Of a stretch of 64,000 bases of DNA, positions 50,504 through 61,750 are shown piece by piece (the stretch's first letter is position 1; every line of letters starts with the position of its first letter). The stretch is from assembly GCA_037833965.1 (NCBI GenBank), contig AP031353.1, forward strand, positions 24,058,501 to 24,122,500, written 5' to 3'. The stretch is from Marchantia polymorpha subsp. ruderalis (lineage: Eukaryota > Streptophyta > Marchantiopsida > Marchantiales > Marchantiaceae). The position numbers were made by a program, and so were the translations under genes. The notes beneath the pieces were generated by a model. The model was given only the letters and a program-made list of their open reading frames with translations. It had not been told where the DNA came from and ran no database searches.

Positions 50504-51751
50504 AGCCAGCGTCTGACAGGGTTCCACCTCTCCCCGGTCGATCCATCGGCACCATCCAACGGCTCTGGGCAATCAGAAGAGAATCCGAGAGATTCCTCAA
50601 GGCTCGGTCCGCATTTCAAAACACGAGGTTCAAGTGAAGAACCACGCGAGCGCCGATCTCTGACGGAGACGGAGACGGAGTTCGTGCCAATTCCCGTAGA
50701 GGGTCCCCCAAAAGTTACCATGGTCAGCGGGGGAGTTATGAAGTGGACGTTGTAGTCGCGAGGGTCGAAGGCGAGGGAGGGAGATTCATTCCTCGAAGGC
50801 CATCGTCTTCGTGCGCTTGTCGCCTCGAGGTACACCGCCGCGGGCTTGTCCGTCCGTGTGCGCACATTTCGTCAGACGGACGGACAGACGGACAGACGGG
50901 TTCGCCCGAAAGTTTAGAGTCGTGTCCGCGCCGTCCGTTAGAGGACTTTTCCCCGGCTTTTTTCCGCGCGCTGCTGGTGGCGCGGGCGCGGACGCTGGCG
51001 CTGGCGGGTGCAGGAGCCGGACGTTGCTCGGCTTTATCTCCCGCGTAGACGAGTTTTGACCTCGGCGTGTGTCGATGGAGGGATCGTTGTCAATGGGAGG
51101 GTCATAATTGCGCGCTCGTGCGGACCGATGCTCATGTGGCGGTGGCGGGAGGACGAGCAAAGCCTCGGCATGTTTCCACGTTTCAAATTCTCGTGCTTCT
51201 CTTCTTCGCCTTCTTCGTTCCGCACACGAGCTTTGTCCTCGTAGGCTCGGCCTTCCGCGCCAGCCCAGCCCGGCCCCGTCCACCCGGCCACCCGTCCTGC
51301 GCAGGCCGCCTCCACATTTGGCCGATGGATGATGGCAGGCGCTGCAGAACTATCTCGTGCGGGCCTGCGTCCGAGTCTGCCTTCGTTGCGACGTGATTCA
51401 AATTCGCCGCCGGGCGTTCCCCGTTGCGCAGCATGTCTGCGGGAGCGCTGTGTCCCACTCCCGCCCTCCGTGGAATGCATTTACCCGCCTCCAACTTCAA
51501 GTTGCCAGGCCTCTTCTTCTTCCCCGCTCCTCGCCCCGTGAATCATCGTCTCCGAGGAGACATATATCCGTCAGCGCCGGGAAAAGGCGCTCTTTCCTCT
51601 CCGCTGTCCCCTTCTCCCTGCCATCCTCGCAGCATCACCTCCGCACTGCTTTCTTTCTCACCTCTGCGACCGCATCTAATGAATCCAATTGTCGTCCGGT
51701 TTTCCCTCACGAGCCTCGTTCACTGCGAGGCATAGCTCCTCGCTGCGGTCT

Positions 51752-51759
51752 TTTCCCGC
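51752..51759 (+). promoter_or_regulatory. E2F-consensus site (TTTCCCGC) upstream of DEL
   Basis: An exact match to the classic E2F site lies about 460 bases before the DEL start codon. In Arabidopsis, E2Fe/DEL1 is itself under E2F control, so cell-cycle feedback on this gene is plausible. An 8-base match can also occur by chance in GC-rich DNA. Confidence 0.45.
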
Positions 51760-52217
51760 ATCGAACTCTCCGGATGATGGCCTTTCGAAGATCCGATGCT
51801 GAATTCTTACGATAGAGATTGGTAGCATTCTGAGAGGTTTCGCCCGAACGCTTTGAATTTGTGACAGAGGCGCGCGATACAATCTCTCTGCTGGCTGACT
51901 TCTCGCTGAAGCCATCAGTATTTGGCGGTGGTTGCGTATGGGCTTAGCACTTCCGCAGTGACAGTCCAACTCTCTGAATTAAAATTTACGGGCACGGCTG
52001 GAAGCGCATTCAGATTCGTCACAACAGTACGCTCACGAATTCTGCGTATGCTGCTTCGGGTTTAGACGTCGAAACAGGGAGTGCTCGGCTTCGAATCCTT
52101 GGCATGGATATCCAGGATTTCAAAGCATGAAAACAACGGGATTCACTCTTCTACGAATCTAGTTCGAATCACCGGTTAGAGGATTGGGCCTCGCCGCTTG
52201 AAGGCGCCAGTTTCAAT

Positions 52218-53451
52218 ATGCGTGTAGAAGCTCCTGTACCTCTCATGCATCCAGCCAAGGTACGCTACGCGGACTGCTTAGAAAACAGCAGTAGCAGCAC
52301 AGAGGTTTCTGGCTGCAAAGGGAGACCGTTCGGATCGAAACAGATCCAGCCACCTAGATCAAGATGTGAGACAAGTGAGGAGCTGTCGCATCCTTCAATC
52401 CCTGAAATGGAGAACAGGGGGCCCTCAGACGGAGAAGCACGGATGCAAGCTTCATACAACCGTAAAGACAAATCTCTCGGACTTCTGTGCGAAAAGTGAG
52501 TGCCCTGGACATGTGTTATGCTTTGAAATTGGTCGCCGAAACCTCATTTGCCAGTTCCGTTTGCCATCAGATTCATCCTGTTTAACACCGTGAGTGAGAA
52601 TTCAGCGTCGAAATTGTTGACCAAGTGGTCAGTTAGGTTGAAGAGTTTTCGATCCACGTTATTTCTGAAGCTTACTCTCGAAGTTCTGCGTTTTTTGGAC
52701 ATAGATTGAAACATGTAATCATTCCGCTTACCTTCTGCATCCTCATAGATAGAAAAATTCGGGTTTCGCTGCAAAAATGCAGTTGGCTGCTTAGCGCTCA
52801 TTAATGTCAACGGTCGTAGCTTTTCATTGAGTTGAAGTCGGGAACAGCAGCCTCGGGTGTTTGGGGCGTTGCGCTACCTTGAGCGAATTCGATGCATAAT
52901 CGTCTGAAAGAAAGGTTATTGTCTGCATATTGAAAACGTCTTCCAGTAATTTGTCTCCGAACTTTTATACTCGTTTCTTCAATCAAACTGTTTACAGAAC
53001 TTCGAAGACGAAGTCTTCGAAGTTGGATCCACAGTTGCATCCACTGATGTCTTTTGAGTTGTATCAAATGTGATACTCCTGTTCAACTTCGATATTAGAT
53101 AGAGCAAGAAAAGAATCCACGTTCCTGTCGCGTTTTGTTGTCCTTGCCTGCGCATCAACATGACAGAGCTCCCAAGTAGGTTCGAATCCTTTCGATACTT
53201 TTTTTGTCCACTTCTAAACTGCGAGGAAGTCAGGGCATGAACAATATCATCTCACGCCTTGTGATCCCTTGAATAGTTGTATTAGCATCTTCGATTGAAT
53301 TTTTTATGCATTCCATTAAAACTTCTTGGTGTTCATGAAGTTGGTGAGATGTTTTCAGAAACGTGAAAACCTTGAACTAATCTTATAGTCTAAGTGCTTG
53401 GAAGTGAAGCCTAAGACGTTTGTAGATGACGCGGTTGGCGACCATGTCATT

Positions 53452-53489
<38 letters not shown>

Positions 53490-56400
53490 CACAATTTCCG
53501 CATAATTTTTTGCGTCTTACTAATTCCACCTTCCGTCGGAGTGATTGCGATTGTCATATCTGTTTGAAGGTTTTGGACCCACACGTAGCATTCGCGAATC
53601 TTTTAGCCCTCTGACACTGAACTATTTGTCAATCCCATTAGCGCTTGTCAGTCCACGTTCCAAGGATGATGCTTAGGACCTTAGTCGGCTTTCGTCAGCA
53701 GTGCCCGAAGGCCGTACTCAATGTTGCACATGTTCCTGACTGAAGCGCCATTTTTTGATTAAAGCTCACTTACGGGTCGTCTGGGAGACGCTATGAATTT
53801 CCGCTGGAATAATTTGTTTAGCTCCCTCCACCCCATGAGCCGTCCTGTCCACGCCACTGCAACATTCGTTTCCGTCGAGCAGGAGCTCTCCATTCTTCCT
53901 TTAGCTAGCAAATTTTTTTTATGACCCCTTGAACATAGTATGCAGAGGGCAAATTAGTGAATATCTGTGTCCTTCCAACACGCATTAGCGTACTTTGCTA
54001 TATGTAGCACAATGTACATGTATTTGTACAAGCCATACGTAGCAAGGAGAAACATAATTGGTCCATCTTGTTGGCAATTTCTGCAACACTGTTGTGATCT
54101 AACCTGTACCGTAACATGCAGATTGACCCACTGTGTCGGAATAATCACATGTGTCTTTTTGGGTAATACGTTCCAAATGTATTCTACAACATTCAGCATA
54201 TGGGCCCCTAATCATATGTACTACAAAGAAAAATCTGAGCTGGAATGCCACGTCAACTATCACAATTTTTGTCCAATCGAAGGTGATAGTTTTTTGTATG
54301 GGTCCGAGGTCGTGTCTCAAATGTCTCATGTTCCCTTTGCTTTCACCAATCCACCCAATTCACAGTCGAAGATTGTACCGGCAGGGAAGATTGTAAGAGG
54401 CTCGCTTCATAGTTTCAATCTGTAAAGGACATCTAGGACATTGCCCCGGTCATGTGTCGCAGGTCATCGTTCAGCCTTTCGTATATTGATGTCGTTGTCT
54501 CACCATCACCCAGATTTTTGTGTTCTATCCATCAACTCCACCATCAGAGATAAACGTGTATATCCCTCGTTAGGCTCAAGTTAGGCTCAAGTGCCTTTGA
54601 GAGCTTCACGAATTACTGAATTAACCTAAGTTTTTAAAACCTTGTAAGTTCACACTTCTAACATTGTGTCCGTTCTGTGGCAGCTTCTTAAATTTGTATG
54701 GGAATGAAAATGGTGAATGTATCAGTCTTGATGAGGCAGCCACACGTCTAGGTGAGCTCCTGCAACTTTCCTGATAGTGCATTCTTTCGGGCATAGTGTG
54801 TAGTGTCCTGGCGTTGTCAGACTGAAGGAAGCCCGAGTATGAAAATGTGCCCAGTGCACGATGAGCGTTAGTGAATTTTGGTTTAGTTACTTGAGATTGA
54901 GGGGCCTTTTTTAATAGATTTTTACCATTGGAGCTGTCCAGATACAGCTGCAAGTTTCAGATTGCCTGTGAACTCACATTGCTGTTCCCTCTTTTTAAGG
55001 TGTTGAACGAAGGCGAATATACGACATCGTCAATGTATTGGAAGGCATGGAGGTATGGGATGTTGAAGTACTCAAGATTTTATGCACCCAAGATTTGTCA
55101 GATTTTCCTAAACCCCTCTTCTTCATATATATGTGAAGCATCATCTTCCGTGTCGTGTCACTCGAGTCAATTTGAAGCGATTTATCACATCGAGACGGCA
55201 ATGCATATCTTGAGTTTCTTTCAAGGTGGCCTAACTCATGAAAGGCTATATTGTGCAGATTCTGGTAAGAAAAGCTAAGAATCGTTACACATGGCATGGT
55301 TTTGCCAGGCTTCCACAAGCGCTGCAAGCGATGAAGGTAATAATTGGAAGCAACGTTTCTAAAGCGTACAAATGTGATTGTATGCATCACTTAGTTCCGA
55401 AATCTGGATTTTGCGCTGCCGAATTGTCTGATTAACGATTGTTGTTACAATCCTGTAGGAGGCGGCTTTACGCGAGTATGGTCTTGACGGCTTTCGCGGA
55501 ACTGCAGCAGCCACCGAAGAGAAAGATGTAGGATAAGAAATAAACTTTGAAATCGTTAAAGCATATCTCAGTACTTCGGACATCTGATGTTTCGAATTTG
55601 ATGTATAAGACTGCTCATCAGATCATTTGACGTAACAGGAAGCAGGCTCATCTGGCGACGAAAACAACTGCGTGAAGACGAAAGGACTCTCGTCGTGCAA
55701 GGCTGGCAAGTCTTCCAATGACTCATATAAGAGCAGTCCGTCTTCACCTTTTTCGGAAGCAGGCGATAGCCAGTGTGAACCGGAAGGCAATCATAATGAA
55801 GCAGTTTCCTCTTTACCTGATCAACGACACAAAGTTACAAAGGAGAAAGCAGGTTAGAGTCCTCTCCATTATGCGGATTTGCAATACAGTAGTTAGTTAA
55901 TCATGACTCATGGGTAGAACTCTGTGAGTCATATCCCATGTCACGCCAGTGACCTTTCAATATCTATCACATTGACAACAGTCCCGTGAGTGGTATCTGA
56001 CATGTTGACTTACATCAGATTGCAGGCGAGAGAAGTCCCTGGGGCTCCTGAGTCAGAAATTTGTCCAGTTATTTTTAGTCTCCCAGGTAAGAACCTCTTT
56101 TCCTTCCGCTCGTGTTTCAGCTGCGTTGCTTCCCAACCTGGATAGTAGCTGCGCTGTTTATCTAAGACTGGATCACACGTCGATTCCACGTGAAGAACCC
56201 AAAGTTTGTCGCAAAGTTGACCGGTCCCGTTACTGTCATGTCGTCAAAGATTTGGCTACAGCAGGGTAGATTTTGGTACCGAATGTGCTCGCCGACCTAA
56301 CAAGATCGTGCACTCATACCTGCAGACCCAAATTGTGTCGCTCGAAGATGCGGCCAAAATACTTCTCGGTGACTCCACTGAGGCCTGCAAGCTTAAAAGT

Positions 56401-57849
56401 GAGTTCATTTTTTTGGTTAATGTAGGCTCGTAACCAGCAGAGGCTAAGCAAATAGAAGAAATTTCACACGATCATCATGGGCCCCAGTACATTGACGAAG
56501 TTCTAACAAATTCTGGATCTGGAATACAGCAAAAGTAAGAAGACTCTACGACATTGCCAACATCTTGTCCTCTCTGCAACTCATCGAAAAGGTAAAGTCG
56601 TTTTCATCCAACTCTTCTTGTCAGGAAGTTGCGGCACTAGATAGGACGTCTTTTTTTCAAGCCTTGCGAACTGAGACAGGAAACTAGAATCATGTAGATT
56701 TCTAATCTTGCTGTTTGCCATGTTACAGACACACATGACTGAAAATAGAAAACCTGCCTTCAAGTGGCTCGGAGCTAGCAGTGAAGGTGAAGTTCGAACC
56801 CAGTGTCCCCATCAGTGTTCACTAGCGCTTCTTTGTACATCTACCCGTTATCAATCACACGGGCGAGCTATCAAATTCGTGAACTAACCTTTTCTGTTAT
56901 GCAGGCCAATTCTGCACCAAACGCGTATTCAGCAATCGTTTAACCTCTAGTAACTCAAGCGCTCCAAAGGAAAGACGCGGCCTCAAAAGGTCTAGCAGCA
57001 AGGGAGGTGAATCAGCTTATGCACAGCAAAGTGCCCCTAAACGACCAAACGCGAAGCCTTTGCAGGTCTTGCCTGTTAACGTCCCTATTCGGGAGAGGAT
57101 AAACAAGCCTGTCCCAGTTTACCCTACAATGCCGCCGGAAATGTTTGCTAGGCGAGAATCGTTAATTCCTGCGGCCTTGTCATCAGGCTTGCCCAAAGGA
57201 GTTACTCTAGGTCCTGTCGGTGGTTGGAGAGAGTGGAATGATGGTGCAGCAAACAACAGTCCTGCCAAAGAGGTATCCAAGCAGCCCGATCCCGTGAGCA
57301 CAGCGCAAACGTCCGGACATTGTTCCCCAAGTACGAGTGCTGCGAACTTAGTTCCCCCTCCCTTCCCGGGATGTCCTTGTGCACACGGAGGGTCAGTGGA
57401 TAGAAACTTCCTCCCTGTCCTGCCCGCGCATTCTGGAATGTGTTTTCCCTCCTTCTGGCCCTTTCAAGCAATGCGACAACTGGTAGCCGGTTTTCAGTTT
57501 CCGCCCTGTGACCCAAGTCAACTTTCAGATCAGGGCACGGCAGACTGTTCCCTCAGAATGGAAGGAATGTTCACAGCAGCGGCTATGCAGTATCAAAATG
57601 AAGGTAATGATCATTTACCACTTCTTTCACGAAGTCCTGCATTGGTACTTGTTTTCCCCTCTTCTTTTGCTGCGTGTGAATCTCACTGAACAACTGTTGT
57701 GATGTTTCACGAATGCAGCTTTGGGACAACTTTTTAATCACTACGTCGAAACCTGGAGGTCTTGGTATCAACAGGCTGTTTCTATGTCACCGGGACCATT
57801 TTTTGAACCTCCAACAAAATCATGTGATTCCATGAAGAGCTCGTCGTGA
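52218..57849 (+). CDS. DEL: DEL-type atypical E2F (E2F7/8-like) repressor, 12 exons
   Basis: Exons: 52218-52495, 54684-54751, 55000-55052, 55259-55336, 55459-55527, 55639-55852, 56031-56086, 56326-56398, 56530-56591, 56729-56786, 56905-57603, 57719-57849. They total 1839 bases, giving 612 residues. There are two winged-helix DNA-binding domains. The first (about 83-150) reads KSLGLLCENFLNLY, then SLDEAATRLGVERRRIYDIV with the RRxYD motif, then RKAKNRYTWHGF. The second (about 254-333) reads EKSLGLLSQKFVQLF, VSLEDAAKILLG, KVRRLYDIANILSSLQLIEK and FKWLG. Having two such domains and no visible DP-dimerisation or Rb-binding region defines the DEL/E2F7-8 class, which bind E2F sites without DP and repress proliferation or endocycle genes. 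The C-terminal 275 residues are Pro/Ser-rich and not recognised; the protein is much longer than the Arabidopsis DELs (roughly 350-400 residues). Exon 7 needs a weak acceptor (gcgag) although a strong one (tgcag) sits 5 bases upstream. Confidence 0.92.
52496..54683 (+). other. Long first intron of the DEL gene
   Basis: This 2.2-kb intron splits the first helix of DNA-binding domain 1. It contains the (AG)15 run and only short motif-free frames. No inserted element was recognised. Confidence 0.6.
53457..53486. repeat. (AG)15 microsatellite
   Basis: Thirty bases of uninterrupted AG dinucleotide within the first intron of the DEL gene. Confidence 0.95.
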
Positions 57850-58044
57850 AGTCACACATGCAAGTATTTGTGAGGTGAATAGAGTAGACATACTGGTTAG
57901 CTTTCCACCCAAAATCAGGAAGAAAGCAACCCACGATCAAGTTGCGAGTGCTTGTAACCTGCCTCTTGTCTCATGAACATTTATTACATCAGGCATAGTA
58001 GAACGAAGACAACATGTCTTCTAGTCTGTTGTACATTACATCCA

Positions 58045-58050
58045 AATAAA
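58045..58050 (+). terminator. Possible polyadenylation signal of the DEL gene
   Basis: AATAAA lies about 195 bases after the DEL stop codon. It is the only perfect plus-strand copy I noticed between the convergent DEL and Lin0512 genes. Confidence 0.4.
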
Positions 58051-58605
58051 AGAGCTCCGATGATCTTGATGAACATGTTTTCATCCTGTCCCTATTCTAG
58101 TCCAGCACTGCCATAGGCGTGTGAGAAATATCACCCCGGCTAAGTGTGACGCTTGGTATTTGCTCCTTATTTGTTTCACGTCACAACCAAAGAGCCCGAC
58201 TTCAAATGGATCAAAGCTATACAGGCAGGTAATATCAGGGAGATACTCTGCCTTACACTGGTCAATGACATTCAATCCGGGTGTGAATCAAAGTGAAACC
58301 CCATTGTCCATTGTACGTTCCTGAGAACTTTGTGACTCCAGAAAAGCTGAGTGGTTGATATGATAGTACACCATAAGATGTGTGATATGTTGCAAAACGA
58401 GGGTCAAATTGTTCACCGAAACGTACTCCAACCAGAAATATAAACCTGAATCGCAGAAATGGTTTGTTACCCCATCTGGAATAACTTGTCTTGAAAGATA
58501 GAGGGTGAACTAAAGTACGAAACCAGGTCTATATGAGCAACACATCTTCTTTGAAGAAAGCACAATGCCACTTCTCTTATTGAAAGAATTAGAAGTTCGA
58601 ATCTG

Positions 58606-59925
58606 CTAATATCCAATGTATATAGCAGCATTAACGATATAGCAGTCGTCATTCTTGTCTCCCATCGCTTCTAAGGCCACTCCGCTCGAACAGATGAGAC
58701 CACCATCTACGACATCAATATTTAAAATTTCCCCACTGTATAAACCCCCACAACAAGAGCGACTGATCAGTGATTCTGACAAAGCAACTTCCTAGTGCGT
58801 ATGAGCAACACAATAAGCAGATAACAAGGGAAGGCAAGTACAGAAGGTGGATGCAATGGAAGTACTGCAGAGCTTACTATGGAAACACTGACTTCACTTG
58901 TTCCAGATCAAGTTCATGTTGTACAGAGTGAGGCACGCCTAGTTTCAACTTCAGCTTCATCTCTTGATAGCCCACTCCAGGAAGTGCTCCTGCAGTAAAA
59001 GCCGACTCATGCTAGCTTAGATCACCAAAACTGAATCGAAGGGAAGAACAAAAATATTGTTTCACATGTGTAACAATCCGGTAGGATTGTCCATGTACTA
59101 GTCCTAATCTTCAATCAAAGTAGAGAATAATTTTATCATCTAAGAGTTGGGTGATAAAAACAAAAACACTTCGCCATCGTGAGCTTTCTAGGCAAAGCAG
59201 TATGAACTTTCAAGCAAATGATCACGAGCTTCAAAGTTTTGCTGGATGTATGGCCAAATGACGAAATGTGTAGCTGATCATAATCGCCTCCGTTAGACTA
59301 CTGCGCAGTAATTCTAGGACAAAGTAAGCATCGCCTTTAACTTTCACCACAGACTAGCCCAGAGCTCTGCAATTCTGTCATGAAAGGCTCGTCGTGAGCG
59401 CGACAGGGCCTCAGTTTTCTAAAAAATCAAGCTGACATTACTCTCCTCGTACTTAGAGGTGGTTTACAAAAAGATGATCAGCACCCGTGCGAAACGCAGG
59501 TATGGAGTTTGAGCTGATGGCGTTCTTGCAAGCCCGCATTGCTGCCGTCGTGATGTTTTGCCTGCCAGTGTGAGCAACGCAGTGTAGGACACCTCATAAA
59601 AAATTCTTCTCATCGAAGGAACCAATTCCAATAGAAACAGATGTATAATCCACTGCAATTCCTCATCCGCGTGCAAAGAGATGGTTTCCTCGAAGATTAC
59701 AGCAGCTTAAAAAATCGACAGAGGTTGAGCAATCCCAGCGGAAACAACCAGCACGATAAAACCATATAACTTCATCGTCAGCAGCCGGTGCAAGACACAA
59801 GCACTGTGAAGATGCGGGAAGATTTACCCATGTTGATCGTAGCCCGTGCCCATCTCCACGAAGAGCAGCTTCATGCCGGGAACAGGCTGAATCGGTTGGG
59901 GCGCAGGTTGATCAGCGCTGGCCAT
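58606..59925 (-). CDS. Lin0512-family conserved protein, 4 exons
   Basis: Minus-strand exons: 59925-59828, 59561-59485, 58989-58878, 58735-58606. Together they are 417 bases, encoding 138 residues. The protein reads MKLLFVEMGTGYDQHG, then a segment containing TTAAMRACKNAISSNSIPAF, then ALPGVGYQEMKLKLKLGVP, then a run containing VVDGGLICSSGV, and ends in MGDKNDDCYIVNAAIYIGY. This is the complete Lin0512 family (found in bacteria and plants), whose biochemical function is unknown. An 18-residue Gln/Pro-rich N-terminus precedes the conserved start (MASADQPAPQPIQ); it is too short to call a targeting peptide. All junctions use GT-AG and phases agree. The gene converges on DEL, with about 750 bases between the stop codons. 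Confidence 0.9.
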
Positions 59926-60300
59926 GACGACGGAATTTCGACGAGGTGCCAACGAGCGCACGCACGGTGAGAACCAATTGCTTCCTGATTTCCACAACGA
60001 CGCATTCTGCAGGAGCATCGGGTGTGCAAATCTTCGCCACAAATCTTCGCAAATCTTCGCCACAACGGCGACTCTGCAGCACAAATCGATGGAACTGTGG
60101 CCTTGCCACTTTGCCACTTTCTCTTTCGTTTCTTGTGTGCGACAAAATTCCGATCATCCTGTTGCAATTGGGCAGAGGCGGAAGCTTTTATGTGTTCAGT
60201 TCTTTCATCCTTACCGGAGACCGAGATTCTCATCCATATTTAGTTGTGTCATTTTCTTGGGGTGCTTTGTAGGTTATTTTACCATCTCTATTGATTGACT
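59926..60300 (-). promoter_or_regulatory. Upstream region of the Lin0512 gene
   Basis: Ordinary-composition DNA between the Lin0512 start codon and the AT island. It contains direct repeats of AAATCTTCGCC-like units near 60027-60063 and a doubled GCCACTTT near 60103-60118. Longer minus-strand frames through this region do not match the family and are probably leader sequence. Confidence 0.4.
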
Positions 60301-61750
60301 AAAAAATTGTAGAACTACATATGTTGTAGAAACATTATTGTGATCTCCGGATTAATTTTACTCAAGTTTCATTTTAATGGTTTCTACTACTAGAAGATTG
60401 AAATGTATCTACTCGTAAATGTTCAAATATATTCTCACATAATTTTTTCAATTGTCATTAAACATAAATTCTTATTTGCATTCTAACATATATTTGAATT
60501 CTGAATTTATTTATGAAACAATTTTTTCCAACTTTCTTAAGATTCTAACTCCTTTATCTCTTTATTTCTAATAATTCATATCCTCATCTATGATAATTAT
60601 TATCTACTTTAGTTTCACTAAGATTAATTGTTATAGATATGATTAATTTTATAGACTTTTTATAATATTTTTTTATCTTTGAGTTAAGATAAATTAGTAT
60701 TATTGAAACATTCATTTACCACTACGGCAAACTTTAAATTTAAATTAACCAATGAAAATCCTAGTATTTAATCAAAATGAACACAATGATAATCAATTAT
60801 CTCACTAGAATTTAGATTTTATTTGGAATAAAATAATAAAAATGATTAATAAATTTTAGAAGTATCTTAATTATTTTAATAATTATAGATATAATATATA
60901 TTTAGTCACAAACAACTGAATTTAATAATATAAAACTTTAAACATTCAACTCTTTGATTAATTCTATAATTAATTTATATATAATTTTATGTATGTAATT
61001 TCCTACAAATTTGAATCGAATGTTTTTGTAGATGGAATCAAAATTTTGTAGTTAACTATTAGTCCGTTGGAGTGTTTGATGTACCATTATATTTATAAAT
61101 TACAATATCATCATCTTGACATTATTGTTGTGTGAAGTGCCTAAGAGTAACTATATTGGATTAGTTATTTATATCTGAACAAATGGAATCAAAATAAAAA
61201 ATTAAACAGTATTATTTAACAGAATATGTTGAAAAAGATGATATTGGAGATTTAACTTGGTTTACACATCAAAAATTTTACACATCAAAAATTTGATGGT
61301 GTAGTATTAAAATTTTATCCTGTATTCTAAAACTTAAAATTTTTATTCTGAATTTGAGAGTTTTCTTTTACTTAATCTTATGGAATGATTTAATTAGTTG
61401 TAAGAAGATTGCCTATGTGCTCAAGAAGAAATTCAAATTAAGATGTTAATAATTTATCACATGATAATTTTATCAAACAAATGATTTATTTGGATGATGT
61501 TTAATTATCTAAAAATGCTGTATGTTGATTAGCAAATCATTGGATTTATCAAAAAAGACAAAATGAAAAATTATTTGTACGAAAGTCACAAAGTATTACT
61601 TCAAAAAGTTTAACAAAACAAGATGTTGGCTATGAAATTCGAGAAAATACTATAAAAATTTTTACTTGGTTAGAATTAAAGCAGAGGTTATTCAAGATGA
61701 GATTATAATAATTTTTTAGAGCACTATTGATCATTATGATTAGTAAATGT
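60300..61750. other. AT-rich island
   Basis: Very AT-rich with dense stops. It is adjacent to the copia fossil on the right. No gene was recognised. Confidence 0.45.

Larger units (their letters stand above)
49900..52217 (+). promoter_or_regulatory. GC-rich upstream region and probable leader of the DEL gene
   Basis: This GC- and CpG-rich block precedes the DEL start codon. It contains several perfect inverted repeats between 49953 and 50503, a GACG/GACA repeat near 50873-50899, and two matches to the E2F consensus. The many overlapping open frames on both strands (for example 50786-51283 minus, 51357-51815 plus) have no family motif and appear to be composition by-products. Confidence 0.45.

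Noticed and set aside
50786-51283. Minus-strand frame of 165 codons upstream of DEL
   Set aside because: Pro/Ala/Arg-rich, overlapped by frames on the other strand and without motif; explained by the GC-rich composition of the DEL flank.
59824-60117. Longer minus-strand start for the Lin0512 protein
   Set aside because: The extra residues upstream of 59925 do not resemble the family, and the ATG at 59925 precedes the conserved core closely; the rest is likely leader.
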